A DNA stretch of 64,000 nt from Kitasatospora sp044457565 (GCF_044457565.1 NZ_JBITGZ010000020.1:1-64000); one strand, 5' to 3'; shown: positions 37,337-46,543, counted from the stretch's first letter. Numbers and translations: made by a program. Notes: generated from the letters alone by a model not told the origin.

Positions 37337-37832
37337 GCGCCAGTACCTCTCGTTCTGCCCGGCCTTGCGTGCTGAGTGGCTGAGTCTGTTGTGCTGCCAA
37401 TTCTGTAGTTTTGGTCGTGGTTCCCTGTTCAAACCTCATCGTCCGGGTTCGTGGACGTATGGGGACAAGGTCCGCTTCTTCTCACACGGTGAACACCCGG
37501 GTACCCCTGAGGTGGGCCCCGGTCCGGCTCATGGCACAGGAGGGCATACGGAGCAAGCAGCTCCGCTTTGCCCAGCAGGCGCTCATTGCAGCACAGGCGG
37601 GCCGGGCCCGCAATCACTCCCGCATGCTTCGCCACACAAAATCGCTTGAATCAAAGATCAGCAGATCACTCTCCGAGATGAATTCAAGGGGATCCGGCAC
37701 TCCGGCCTGGCTATTCAAGATCCATCGAGCCTGCTCCCTACGCCCGAACGGACGCACCCGGGCCAGGGCGCGTTTCGGCCCGGCCGAGGTGCGGCAGACT
37801 CCCGCACAACGCTCCAGCCCCGGAGGTGGCCC
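37337..37832. other. Long ssgA upstream region without a gene
   Basis: About 495 bp between divergent ssgA and NUDIX genes, with lower GC than the flanks (notably 37380-37440 and 37600-37740). Developmental genes often have long promoters. I see no supported ORF, and no IclR-type ssgR. Confidence 0.5.
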
Positions 37833-38357
37833 ATGGCCAACCCGCCCCGTCCAGTCGTCAAGCGCACCGCACGGGCGATCCTGCTGGAGCTCGACCCGGA
37901 CGCCCCGCACGCGCCGGCCTCCATCATCCTCATCAAGCGCACCCGGCCCGGCTCCCGGCCGTACTGGATCACCCCGGGCGGCGGCGTGGAGCCGGCCGAC
38001 CGCACCGTCGTCGAGGCCCTGCACCGCGAGGTGGACGAGGAACTCGGCGGCAAGATCGTCGACGTCGTCCCCGCGTTCGTGGACACCATCGCGCACACGC
38101 ACCACGACGACGGCACGCTCGCCCACCCGCACGGCGTCAAGGTGCAGCACTTCTTCGTCTGCCGGCTGGCCACCATGGACCCCTCCCAGCGACACGGCCC
38201 CGAGGTCGAGGAGCCGAACGGCGAGTACGAGATCGTCCGGCTGCCCTTCACCCGCGAGGGCGTGACCTCGGTCAACGTCGTCCCGCCCGCTCTGCGTGCC
38301 TTCCTGGCCGCCAATATCGAGGGCGTCCGCGCGATGCTCGCACCCGACCTGGCCTGA
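37833..38357 (+). CDS. NUDIX hydrolase
   Basis: A 174-residue hydrolase of nucleoside-diphosphate-linked substrates. The Nudix box is seen from GGGVEPADRTVVEALHREVDEELGG (about 50-74), matching the G-x5-E-x7-REUxEExGU pattern apart from one extra residue at its start. Substrate unknown. ATG 37833 follows CGGAGG. Confidence 0.92.
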   Translation: MANPPRPVVKRTARAILLELDPDAPHAPASIILIKRTRPGSRPYWITPGGGVEPADRTVVEALHREVDEELGGKIVDVVPAFVDTIAHTHHDDGTLAHPHGVKVQHFFVCRLATMDPSQRHGPEVEEPNGEYEIVRLPFTREGVTSVNVVPPALRAFLAANIEGVRAMLAPDLA

Positions 38358-38397
38358 GCCCGGGCGACCGGGCGCGGAACGCGGCCGGACGCCCGCG

Positions 38398-40119
38398 CTA
38401 CCCGGCGACCGACTCGCCGGCCAGGTCGTGGCGGATCCGTTCCTGCGGCACCCCGGCCCGCAGCAGCACACCGGCCCCGCGCCGCACCATCGCGGCCGGC
38501 CCGCTGAGGTAGGCGTCCCGGCCCTGCCACGGGCCGAACCGGCCGATCACCTCCGGCAGTTCACCGGCCAGTACGTCCCCCGCTCCGGTCCGCTGCCCGG
38601 ACACCACCGGGCGGACGGAGAGCCAGGGGTGGCGCTGCGCGAGCCGGCGCAGCGCCTCCAGCTCGTACAGCTCGGCCTGCTTTCGCGCGCCGTAGAACAC
38701 CTCCACCGACCGGCCGGCCGCGCCGTACTCGGCGACCTCCTCGACCATCGCGGCGATCGGCGCGATGCCGGTGCCGCCGCCCACGCAGAGCAGGTCGGCG
38801 CCGCCCGCGTGGTCGACCACCATCGAACCGGCCGCCGGCCCCAGCCGCAGCACGTCCCCGGGCGCGGCCCGGCGGACCAGCGCGTTGCTCACCCAGCCCG
38901 CCTCCACGGCCTTGACGTGGAAGGTCAGCAGGCCGTCCGGCCGGGGCGCGCCGGCGAAGGAGAAGGGCCGCCAGACCCGGGGCCACCACGGCGTCTCCAG
39001 GGTGGTGTACTGCCCGGCCCGGTACGGGTACGCCTGGTCCGGGCGGACGGTGATCACCGCGATCTCCGGGGTGCGCTGCTCGTGCGCGACCACCTCGGCC
39101 TGCCACCAGGCCGGCGAGCCGCCGGCCGCGCGCTCGGCCGCCGCGATCATGATCGAGGAGACCAGCCCGTACACCCGCCGCCAGGCCCGCTCGGTCTCCG
39201 CGTCCCAGCGGCTGCCCGCGTACCGGGCCAGGGCCGCCACCAAACACTCCCCCACCGGGCCGTAGTGGCCGCTCAGGGTGCCGTACTTGCGGTGGCCCCG
39301 GCCGAGGGCGCTCAGGTACTCGGTGAGCCCGGCCGGGTCGTCCGCGCTGCGGGCGGCCATCAGCAACACCCGGAACAGGCGGTCACGCTGTACGTCCATG
39401 GCGGCCGGGAACATCGCGCGGATCTCGGGGTGGTGCAGGAAGATCAGGGCGTAGAAGTGCGCGGTGGCCCGGTCCGCCACCGGCTCGACGACGGCCAGGC
39501 TGGCCCGGACCAGCTCGATGTCGCGGGCGGTGGGGGGCTGCTCCACCGCCGAGCGGAGCTCGGGAACGGCGGCCGGGGCAACTGCGGGGGACCGCGCGGC
39601 TGCGGGGGCCTGGACGAGGGCGGGGGCGGGGGCGGCCGGGCCGGCCGGGCCAGGGGCGAGGGCCCCGGTGGCCGGGGTGGCCGGGGCCCAGGCCCGGCTC
39701 CAGTGATCCCCCGGGCCGGCCCAGTTGAGGCTGGGTGCGCTGCTGAACAGCGGCTCGATCGCGGGGGCAGCCGGCGTCCGAGGGGCTGCCGGCGGGGCGA
39801 GGGGAGGTGGCGGGATCGCGGGCGGTACGGGCGGTGCGGGCGGCGGGTCCGGGATCGACATCGTGGCGGCCGTGGGTCCGCCCGACAGGGGAGGCAACCC
39901 GGGAGCGGGGACCGGCTCCAGGACGGGCTCCGTCGCCGGCCTCGGAGCGCGGCCGACGGCCGGCCCGGTGGTGTCCGGCACGGTCTCCGGCTCGGGTTCG
40001 GCGTCCGGCCCGGATGCGACGGGGGTCGCCCCCGGTACCGCGGTCGCCGTGCTCGAACCGTGTCCGACACGGACCAGGAGTGATCTGCGTGATTTCACCG
40101 CAACTTGACGAGTACTCAA
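38398..40119 (-). CDS. Flavohaemoglobin with long Pro/Ala-rich N-terminal extension
   Basis: Nitric-oxide-dioxygenase-like protein. A globin domain (about 195-330) has PheCD1 near AMFPAAM, Gln at E7 (DVQRDRLF) and the proximal His in GRGHRKYG. An FAD domain follows with WRPFSFAG, then an NAD domain with GGGTGIAPIAAM and YLSGPAAMV. Flavohaemoglobins convert NO to nitrate. The first 190 residues are Pro/Ala-rich low complexity. The frame begins TTG 40119 with no good ribosome site; starts at GTG 40098 or farther in are possible, so the length of the extension is uncertain. The enzyme core is about 380 residues. Confidence 0.85.
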   Translation of the reverse strand: MSTRQVAVKSRRSLLVRVGHGSSTATAVPGATPVASGPDAEPEPETVPDTTGPAVGRAPRPATEPVLEPVPAPGLPPLSGGPTAATMSIPDPPPAPPVPPAIPPPPLAPPAAPRTPAAPAIEPLFSSAPSLNWAGPGDHWSRAWAPATPATGALAPGPAGPAAPAPALVQAPAAARSPAVAPAAVPELRSAVEQPPTARDIELVRASLAVVEPVADRATAHFYALIFLHHPEIRAMFPAAMDVQRDRLFRVLLMAARSADDPAGLTEYLSALGRGHRKYGTLSGHYGPVGECLVAALARYAGSRWDAETERAWRRVYGLVSSIMIAAAERAAGGSPAWWQAEVVAHEQRTPEIAVITVRPDQAYPYRAGQYTTLETPWWPRVWRPFSFAGAPRPDGLLTFHVKAVEAGWVSNALVRRAAPGDVLRLGPAAGSMVVDHAGGADLLCVGGGTGIAPIAAMVEEVAEYGAAGRSVEVFYGARKQAELYELEALRRLAQRHPWLSVRPVVSGQRTGAGDVLAGELPEVIGRFGPWQGRDAYLSGPAAMVRRGAGVLLRAGVPQERIRHDLAGESVAG

Positions 40120-40344
40120 GAGAATCGTTTCGCCTCCGGCCGTCCCTGCACCACCTGGCTCGTCCCTGCTGACGCCTTCGGTAGCGTGGCACGCCCGAAC
40201 AGCTCATCCGACAAGTCAGGCGAAAGCCCGGACATCCGCGCCGTCCGCGCGCTACGCTCCCTCGTCCACCGCCTGCCGGCCGCCCGCAGCGGCGGCGGCG
40301 CGTCCGTGGGGCTGGCGGGATCGCCGCAGGTCAGGAAGCACGGA

Positions 40345-40381
40345 CGGCCCGATCGCGGGATCGATCACCGCGATCGGGCCG
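40345..40381 (-). terminator. Terminator of the bkd operon
   Basis: Perfect 14-bp stem CGGCCCGATCGCGG (40345-40358) and its complement (40368-40381), loop of nine bases, 42 bp past the E2 stop. The rest of 40120-40344 contains no visible gene. Confidence 0.8.
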
Positions 40382-40422
40382 GTCAGTGGAGGCCGGTCGG
40401 GACAGGCCGTCGGAGCCGGCTG

Positions 40423-41742
40423 TCAGAGTCGGCGCATCAGGGTGCCCGGCTGCTCGACGCAGTCGGCGACGAAGCGCAGGAAGCCGCCCGCCGTGCCGCC
40501 GTCGCAGACCCGGTGGTCGAAGGTGAACGACAGCTGCGTCACCCGCCGGACCGCCAACTCGCCCTGGTACACCCAGGGCTTGGCGACGATCCGGCCCACT
40601 CCGAGCATCGCGGCCTCGGGGTGGTTGAGGATCGGGGTGGAACCGTCCACGCCGAACACCCCGTAGTTGTTGAGCGTGAAGGTGCCGCCGGTGAGCTCGG
40701 CGGGAGTGAGCGAACCGGCCCGCGCCGCCTCCGTGAGCCTCCCGAGTTCGGCACCCAGCTGCTCGGTGGTCAGCAGGTGGGCGTCCCGTACGACGGGGAC
40801 GACCAGCCCGCGCTCGCTCTGGGCCGCGAAGCCCAGGTGCACGGCGGAGTGCCGGCGCAGCGCCGTCGGGGCACCCGAGGCGTCGGTGTCCACGCTCGCG
40901 TTCAGCTCCGGGTAGCGGGCCAGCCCGGCGGTGCAGATCCGCGCGAACAGGGCCAGCAGGCTGACCTTGGGCATGCCGCTGTCGCGGTTCATCTGCTCGC
41001 GCAGGGCGAGCAGTTCGGTGGCGTCGGCGTCCACCCAGCAGGTCGCGGCGGGGATCTCCCGGTGGCTGCGGCTCAGCTTGTCGGCGATCGTCCGGCGCAG
41101 CCCGCGCAGCGGGACGACGTTCTCGGCCGGGAGCGCCGGTGCCGCTGCGGGGGCCGCAGTTCTGGCCCGTTCCACATCGGCCCGCATGATCAGCCCGTCC
41201 GGCCCGCTGCCCGCGAGCGTCGTCAGGTCGATCCCGTGCTCGCGGGCCATCCGGCGCACCAGCGGTGAGATCACCGAGACCACGCCCGGTGCCGCGGGGG
41301 CGGGTGCCTGCGGGGCGGGGGCCGCCGGGGCGGAGGCCGTCACGGTGCCCGCCGTGGCGGCCCGGACCCGGCCGCGCCGGGCGCCCTTGGGCGTGTCCGC
41401 GACCCCGAAGCCGACCAGCGGACGCTCGGCCGCGCCGCCGGCCACCTGCCGCCCGTCCGCCCGGTGCTCCTGCGCGCCCTCGGCGCCCACCGCAGGGGAG
41501 ACCGCCACGGTCACCAGCGCGGCGCCGACCGGTACCTCCTCCCCCGGCTCGCCGTACCGGGCGGTGACCACCCCGCCGTACGGGCAGGGCACCTCGACGA
41601 CCGCCTTGGCCGTCTCCACCTCCACCACCGGCTGGTCGACCGCGATCACCTCGCCGACCTCGACCATCCAGCGCACCACCTCGGCCCCGGTCAGACCCTC
41701 ACCGAGGTCGGGCAGCGTGAACTCGCGAACGACAGGCATCAT
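40423..41742 (-). CDS. bkdC: Branched-chain 2-oxoacid dehydrogenase E2 (acyltransferase)
   Basis: E2 subunit that moves acyl groups from the lipoyl arm to CoA. The lipoyl domain has K46 in VETAKAVV. A Pro/Ala linker, a peripheral subunit-binding domain (SPLVRRMAREHGIDL) and the catalytic domain follow, with active-site H410 in TFDHRVCDGG. ATG 41742 follows GGAGGA at 8 nt and lies 3 nt after the E1beta stop. Together with E1 it yields short branched acyl-CoA starters. No E3 gene is adjacent, as is usual for Streptomyces bkd operons. Confidence 0.92.
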   Translation of the reverse strand: MMPVVREFTLPDLGEGLTGAEVVRWMVEVGEVIAVDQPVVEVETAKAVVEVPCPYGGVVTARYGEPGEEVPVGAALVTVAVSPAVGAEGAQEHRADGRQVAGGAAERPLVGFGVADTPKGARRGRVRAATAGTVTASAPAAPAPQAPAPAAPGVVSVISPLVRRMAREHGIDLTTLAGSGPDGLIMRADVERARTAAPAAAPALPAENVVPLRGLRRTIADKLSRSHREIPAATCWVDADATELLALREQMNRDSGMPKVSLLALFARICTAGLARYPELNASVDTDASGAPTALRRHSAVHLGFAAQSERGLVVPVVRDAHLLTTEQLGAELGRLTEAARAGSLTPAELTGGTFTLNNYGVFGVDGSTPILNHPEAAMLGVGRIVAKPWVYQGELAVRRVTQLSFTFDHRVCDGGTAGGFLRFVADCVEQPGTLMRRL

Positions 41743-41745
41743 TTC

Positions 41746-42735
41746 TCAGTCCTCCCACTGCAACCGGGCGACGGCGTCCAGGATCCGGTCCACCCCGGGG
41801 AGGTGGTGGTGCTCCAGCATCGGCGGCGGGTACGGGATGTCGAAGCCGGAGACCCGCAGCACGGGCGCGGCGAGGTGATGGAAGCAGCGCTCGGTGACCC
41901 GGGCGGCGATCTCCGCGCCCGTCCCGCCGAAGCCGGTGGACTCGTGCACCACCACGGCCCGGCCGAGCGAGCGCACCACCTTGCAGACCGTCTCGTCGTC
42001 GAACGGGACCAGCGTGCGCAGGTCCAGTACCGCGAGGTCCCAGCCCTCGGCGGCGGCGGCCTCGGCCGCCTCCAGGCAGACGGGCAGCGAGGGGCCGTAG
42101 GTGATCAGTACGGCGGAGCGGCCGGTGCGGCGCAGCACCGCCCGGCCGATCGGCTCGACCGGCGCGGCCGGGTCGAGCTCGGCCTTGCCCCAGTAGAGCC
42201 GCTTGGGCTCCAGGAACACCACCGGGTCGTCGGAGGCGATCGAGGCGCGCAGCAGCCCGTACGCGTCGGCCACCGTCGCGGGGGCGACCACGTGCAGGCC
42301 GGGGGTGTGGGTGTAGTACGCCTCGGAGGCGTCGCTGTGGTGCTCGACACCGCCGATGCCGCCGCCGTACGGGATCCGGATGGTGATCGGCATCGGCAGC
42401 CGGCCCGCCGTCCGGTTGCGCATCTTGGCGACGTGCGAGACGAGTTGCTCCATCGCGGGGTAGGCGAAGGCGTCGAACTGCATCTCCACCACCGGGCGCA
42501 GCCCGTACATCGCCATACCGACCGCCGTGCCGAGGATGCCCGCCTCGGCCAGCGGGGTGTCCAGGCAGCGGTCGGGGCCGAACTCGGCGGTCAGCCCGTC
42601 GGTGATCCGGAAGACCCCGCCGAGTGCGCCGACGTCCTCGCCGAGCACGTGCACCGCCGGGTCCTCGCGCATGGAGTCCCGCAACGCGGAGTTCAGGGCC
42701 TGCGCCATGGTGCGGGTGGAAACGGCTGTGCTCAT
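41746..42735 (-). CDS. bkdB: Branched-chain 2-oxoacid dehydrogenase E1 beta
   Basis: The 329-residue E1 beta subunit pairs with E1 alpha to bind thiamine diphosphate. Characteristic regions are LGEDVGALGGVFRIT, DTPLAEAGILGTAVGMAMYGLRPV, GIGGVEHHSDASEAYYTHTPGLHV and LDLRTLVPFD. The ATG at 42735 overlaps the E1 alpha stop (TGATG). Branched-chain specificity rests on the operon type and Lrp neighbour; a pyruvate enzyme is less likely. Confidence 0.93.
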   Translation of the reverse strand: MSTAVSTRTMAQALNSALRDSMREDPAVHVLGEDVGALGGVFRITDGLTAEFGPDRCLDTPLAEAGILGTAVGMAMYGLRPVVEMQFDAFAYPAMEQLVSHVAKMRNRTAGRLPMPITIRIPYGGGIGGVEHHSDASEAYYTHTPGLHVVAPATVADAYGLLRASIASDDPVVFLEPKRLYWGKAELDPAAPVEPIGRAVLRRTGRSAVLITYGPSLPVCLEAAEAAAAEGWDLAVLDLRTLVPFDDETVCKVVRSLGRAVVVHESTGFGGTGAEIAARVTERCFHHLAAPVLRVSGFDIPYPPPMLEHHHLPGVDRILDAVARLQWED

Positions 42736-43874
42736 CAGTGCTGCACCTCGGCCTCGGCGGCCAACTCGGCGGCGAGCTGCGCGGCCTGCTCGCGCAGCTG
42801 CGGGGTGGGCTCGGCGAAGACGTGGGCGAAGAGCGACATCGGGTCGAGCTCCGCGTCGGCGTGGAACTCGGCGCGCATCCGGGCGGCGAGTGCCTCGGCC
42901 TCCTGCGCCGCCTGCTCGACCAGGGCGCCGTCCAGCACACCGGCCTCGCGCAGATGGCGTTCCATCAGCAGGATCGGGTCGTGCTCGCGCCAGGCGACGA
43001 CCTCGTCGTCCTCCCGGTAGCGGGTGGCGTCGTCGGCGTTGGTGTGCGCCTCGACCCGGTAGGTGAGTGCCTCGACCAGGGTCGGGCCGCCGCCCGAGCG
43101 GGCCCGCTCGACGGCCTCGGCGAGCACCGAGTGCACGGCGGGCGCGTCGTTGCCGTCGACCAGCCGGCCCGGCATGCCGTAGCCGACGGCCTTGTGGGCC
43201 AGGCTGGGCGCGGCGGACTGCTGGGTGAGCGGCACCGAGATCGCGTAGCCGTTGTTCTGCACCAGGAACACCACGGGGGCGCGCAGCACGGCGGCGAAGT
43301 TCAGCGCCTCGTGGAAGTCGCCCTCGCTGGTGCCGCCGTCGCCGAGCAGTGCCAGCGCGACCACCGGCTCGCCGCTCAGGCGGGCGGCGTGGGCCAGCCC
43401 GACGGCGTGCGGGGCCTGGGTGGCCAGCGGGGTGCAGAGCGGTGCGGTACGGGTGGCGCGCGGGTCGTACCCGGTGTGGGCGTTGCCGCGCAGCAGGGTG
43501 AGCGCCTCCAGCGGGTCGACTCCGCGGGAGACCACGGCGAGGGTGTCGCGGTAGCTGGGGAAGAGCCAGTCGCCCTCGCCCAGTGCCATCGCGGCGGCGA
43601 CCTGGCAGGCCTCCTGGCCGGTGGAGGCGGGGTAGACGGCCAGCCGGCCCTGCTTGGTGAGGGTGGTGGCCTGCTGGTTGTAGCGGCGGCCGACGACCAG
43701 CCTGCGGTAGAGCTCGCGCAGCAGCGCCGGGTCCTGCTTGTCCAGGGCCGGCGTGCCGAGCACCCGGACCGGGGCTGCGTCCGGGAGGAGGGGGGCCGGG
43801 TCGGTGCGCGGGGCGGTGGCCCCGGGAAGCCAACCGGGTACCGATGTGTGCGGTCTGTGATCGAGAACGGTCAT
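42735..43874 (-). CDS. bkdA: Branched-chain 2-oxoacid dehydrogenase E1 alpha
   Basis: The 379-residue E1 alpha decarboxylates branched 2-oxoacids. The ThDP motif GDGGTSEGDFHEALNFAAV lies near 178-196 and continues to VQNN. YPASTGQEACQVAAA is also typical. ATG 43874 follows GGAGG; an upstream TTG is in frame. First gene of the bkd operon. A divergent Lrp-type gene 217 bp away is the probable regulator, and a PaaR-like palindrome lies between them. Confidence 0.93.
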   Translation of the reverse strand: MTVLDHRPHTSVPGWLPGATAPRTDPAPLLPDAAPVRVLGTPALDKQDPALLRELYRRLVVGRRYNQQATTLTKQGRLAVYPASTGQEACQVAAAMALGEGDWLFPSYRDTLAVVSRGVDPLEALTLLRGNAHTGYDPRATRTAPLCTPLATQAPHAVGLAHAARLSGEPVVALALLGDGGTSEGDFHEALNFAAVLRAPVVFLVQNNGYAISVPLTQQSAAPSLAHKAVGYGMPGRLVDGNDAPAVHSVLAEAVERARSGGGPTLVEALTYRVEAHTNADDATRYREDDEVVAWREHDPILLMERHLREAGVLDGALVEQAAQEAEALAARMRAEFHADAELDPMSLFAHVFAEPTPQLREQAAQLAAELAAEAEVQH

Positions 43875-43975
43875 CTCGGGCACCTCCAAGGGTGGGGGAG
43901 GGGCTGCGGGGGCAGCGATGGTGCCGTGGTGCGCGAGGGGCCGCGACAGGAGGTCGTGGAAAGGCTTTCCTCCCT

Positions 43976-43989
43976 ACCGATTGTTCGGT
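43976..43989. promoter_or_regulatory. PaaR-like TetR operator between bkd and lrp genes
   Basis: ACCGATTGTTCGGT lies midway between the divergent starts, about 102 bp from each. It differs at one position from ACCGATCGTTCGGT, found upstream of paaN at 49787. The pattern ACCGnnCGnnCGGT is what I recall for actinobacterial PaaR. Confidence 0.6.
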
Positions 43990-44090
43990 TGTCTGTTCAT
44001 TCTGGCCACAGGTCGGTGAAGGTGGTGGACAATCGGCCGCGACAGCGGTCGACTGGAGGCAGCACGTCCATTTCTTCAGAGTGGGGGGCC

Positions 44091-44573
44091 ATGTCCGCTG
44101 AACAGATGTCCAGAGCCTCGGCGGCGGCCCAGCCGCTCGACCGGGTGGACAGATCCATCCTCCGCCTCCTCCAGCAGGACGGCAGGGCGTCGATACGCTC
44201 CGTAGCCGAGCGCGTGCACGTCTCCCGGGCGAACGCCTATGCGCGGATCGCTCGGATGGTCGAGGACGGCATCATCCGCGGCTTCACCGCCAGGGTGGAC
44301 CACGAACGGGCCGGGCAGGGCGCATCCGCGTACATCACGCTGAAGATCGTCCAGAACTCCTGGCGGATGGTGCGCGAGCAACTGCTGACCCTGCCGGGGG
44401 TCGCGCACATCGCGCTCGTCGGCGGCGAGTTCGACGTGCTGCTGCTGGTGCACGCCGCCGACAACCGGGGCCTGCGGGAGCTGGTGCTGGGCCGGATCCA
44501 GGCGATCCCGCAGGTCCTGGCGACCCAGACGCTGATCGTCTTCGAGGAGACCGACCAGGTGCCGCCTGATTGA
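44091..44573 (+). CDS. bkdR: Lrp/AsnC-family regulator (BkdR-like)
   Basis: A 160-residue Lrp-type regulator. The helix-turn-helix spans about 30-60 (ASIRSVAERVHVSRANAYARI) and the RAM ligand domain follows (YITLKIVQNSWRMVREQLL, GGEFDVLLLVHA). Divergent to the bkd operon, which such regulators control in response to branched-chain amino acids. ATG 44091. Confidence 0.88.
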   Translation: MSAEQMSRASAAAQPLDRVDRSILRLLQQDGRASIRSVAERVHVSRANAYARIARMVEDGIIRGFTARVDHERAGQGASAYITLKIVQNSWRMVREQLLTLPGVAHIALVGGEFDVLLLVHAADNRGLRELVLGRIQAIPQVLATQTLIVFEETDQVPPD

Positions 44574-44576
44574 TTG

Positions 44577-44735
44577 GGGCGCCCCCTCGTCTCCGGGGCG
44601 CTCCTTCTTCTGGTGCGCCCGCTCGCCTCCGGGGCGCTCACGTCCGGTGCCGATGGTCGGCGCTCCGGCGCTCGCTTCGCTCGCTTGTCGCTTCTCCCTT
44701 TCGGCACCGGCGCGCCCCTTCGGCTCGGGGCGCGG
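44577..44735. repeat. Inverted-orientation copy of the 130-bp intergenic repeat
   Basis: This is close to the reverse complement of the unit at 8303-8562. The hairpin arms CCGGTGCCGA (44644-44653) and TCGGCACCGG (44701-44710) are kept with a 47-base loop (48 at the other site). It lies between the convergent lrp and TetR genes. Flanking GGGGCGCCCC arms are duplicated and shuffled. Confidence 0.9.
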
Positions 44736-44795
44736 CCGGCGGGGGTGGGCGTCAGGACGCGGGGGCGGGGTCTGCGGGGTCCGCGGGCGGGTGGG

Positions 44796-45377
44796 TCAGG
44801 CGCGGAGGCCGTCGAAGGCCAGGTGGACCACGGTGTCCGCGACGCCGTCGGCGGCCTTCAGGCCGGGGCGGTACCACTCCACGATCGAGTTGATCATCCC
44901 GAAGAGCAGCCGGGTGGCCAGTCTCGGTTCGAGGTCGGAGCGCAGCGAACCCTCCGCGACGGCGGCTCGGAGCAGCTCGGCGACCTGGTGGTCGAAGTCC
45001 CGGCGGCGCTCCAGCGCCCACTGCTCGGTCACCGTGTTGCCCCGCACCCGCAGCAGCAGGGTGACGTACGGGAGCTCCGCGAGCAGCACCTCGGCGGTGC
45101 GGCGCACCACGTGCTCCAGCCGGTCCACGGCCGGGCCGGTGGTCGCGCCCGGCTCGGCGAGGATGCCGAAGAGGCCGTCCAGCGCCCGTCCGACGGCGAG
45201 GCGCAGCAGCTCCTCCTTGCCCCGCACGTGGTGGTAGATCGAGGACTTGGAGATCCCGGCCGCCCGCGAGAGGTCCTCCATCGAGGTGCCGTCGTAGCCC
45301 CGCTCGTTGAACACGTCGACGGTCACCGCGAGCAGCGACTCGACGGTGTAGGCGGTGCGGGTGGTGTGATCGGCCAT
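44796..45377 (-). CDS. TetR-family regulator, PaaR candidate
   Basis: A 193-residue TetR repressor. The N-terminal helix-turn-helix MEDLSRAAGISKSSIYHHVRGKEEL is at about 33-57. The ligand domain (about 65-193) is helical. It resembles actinobacterial phenylacetate repressors in length and arrangement, and matching operators lie upstream of the bkd operon and paaN. Ligand, and identity as PaaR, are inferred. ATG 45377. Confidence 0.85.
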   Translation of the reverse strand: MADHTTRTAYTVESLLAVTVDVFNERGYDGTSMEDLSRAAGISKSSIYHHVRGKEELLRLAVGRALDGLFGILAEPGATTGPAVDRLEHVVRRTAEVLLAELPYVTLLLRVRGNTVTEQWALERRRDFDHQVAELLRAAVAEGSLRSDLEPRLATRLLFGMINSIVEWYRPGLKAADGVADTVVHLAFDGLRA

Positions 45378-45434
45378 CCTCCGAGTATCCCCGGCGGGCG
45401 GGGGCGCGGTCAGGCCGGGGGCGGTCAGGGACGG

Positions 45435-46490
45435 TCAGGGACGGGGCCGGCGGCGGTCCTTGGGCCGGGGTTCGGGCACCCGCTCCGGGCCGCCGTCCTC
45501 CTCCGGCTTCCCCTCGCCCGCACCCGCCTCCGCGCGCTCGCGGTCGCGGTCGCTGTCGCGGGCGATGAAGTAGGTCGGGCGCTGCTGGACGGCGGTGTAG
45601 ATCCGCCCGACGTACTCGCCGAGCAGGCCGAAGCAGATCAGCTGGACACCGCCGATGAACAGCATCACGGCGAACAGCGAGGTCCAGCCGGGCACGGTGT
45701 TGCCCAGCGCATAGGCCGTCAAGGTGAAGGCGAGCAGGGCCAGGCAGGTGAAGAAGCTGACGACGCCGAGCCAGGTGGCGAGCCGCAGCGGGGCCGCCGA
45801 GAAGCCGGTGATGCTGTCGATGGCCAGGCGGACCATCTTGCGCAGCGGGTACTTGGTCTCGCCGGCCACCCGTTCGTCGCGGTGGTAGCTGACCTGGCCG
45901 CTGGGGAAGCCCAGCCAGGGCACCAGCAGCCGGTAGACCTGCTGCTGGTCGGGCAGCGCCTTGAGGGCCTCCACGGCGTCGCGGCTGAGCAGCCGGAAGT
46001 CACCGGCCTGGGAGGGGACGGTCTTGCCGACCAGCCGGCGCATCAGCCAGTAGTAGGCGCCAGCGGTGCGACGCTTGAAGCCGGTGTCGGTGGAGCGGTC
46101 GGTGCGCACGCCGTAGACGATGTCCAGCTGCTGGGCCGTGGCGAGGGCCAGCATCTCGGGGATCTTCTCCGGCGGGTCCTGGAGGTCGGCGTCGATGCTG
46201 GCGACGTAGTCACCGCGGGCGCTGTGCAGGCCGGCGGTGAGGGCCGCCTGGTGGCCGGAGTTGCGCCGCAGCCGGATCACCCGCAGCTCGGGCCATCCTG
46301 CGCGGAAGTCGTCCAGCAGGTCGGTGGTCTTGTCGCTGCTCCCGTCGTCGACGGCGACGACCTCGTACGGGACCCGGATGCCGTCCAGGACCGGGCGCAG
46401 CCGGTCCACCAGTGCCGGGAGGGCCTCCTCCTCGTTGTACATGGGGATGACGACGGACAGCTCGGTCCGGTCGTGGTGCACAGCGGTCAT
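45435..46490 (-). CDS. GT2 polyprenyl-phosphate glycosyltransferase
   Basis: Family 2 glycosyltransferase of 351 residues of the DPM1/GtrB type. Motifs: VVIPMYNEEEALPALV, VAVDDGSSDKTTDLL, DxD-like SIDADLQDPPEKIPEML, and GDFRLLSRDAVEAL. Two C-terminal membrane spans (about 225-290) place it at the membrane. It probably makes polyprenyl-phosphate glucose or mannose. ATG 46490 follows AGGAC. It is divergent to the PIG-V/GtrA cluster, with which it likely works. The last 50 residues are charged and unconserved. Confidence 0.92.
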   Translation of the reverse strand: MTAVHHDRTELSVVIPMYNEEEALPALVDRLRPVLDGIRVPYEVVAVDDGSSDKTTDLLDDFRAGWPELRVIRLRRNSGHQAALTAGLHSARGDYVASIDADLQDPPEKIPEMLALATAQQLDIVYGVRTDRSTDTGFKRRTAGAYYWLMRRLVGKTVPSQAGDFRLLSRDAVEALKALPDQQQVYRLLVPWLGFPSGQVSYHRDERVAGETKYPLRKMVRLAIDSITGFSAAPLRLATWLGVVSFFTCLALLAFTLTAYALGNTVPGWTSLFAVMLFIGGVQLICFGLLGEYVGRIYTAVQQRPTYFIARDSDRDRERAEAGAGEGKPEEDGGPERVPEPRPKDRRRPRP

Positions 46491-46531
46491 CGGATGTCCT
46501 GGCCCGTGGGGGGAGAGAAGGAAGCGGTCGG

Positions 46532-46543
46532 GTTTGCGCAAAC
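46532..46543. promoter_or_regulatory. Palindrome in the GT2/PIG-V divergent promoter
   Basis: GTTTGCGCAAAC is a perfect 12-bp palindrome 42 bp upstream of the GT2 start. Possible operator; the regulator is unknown. Confidence 0.35.
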
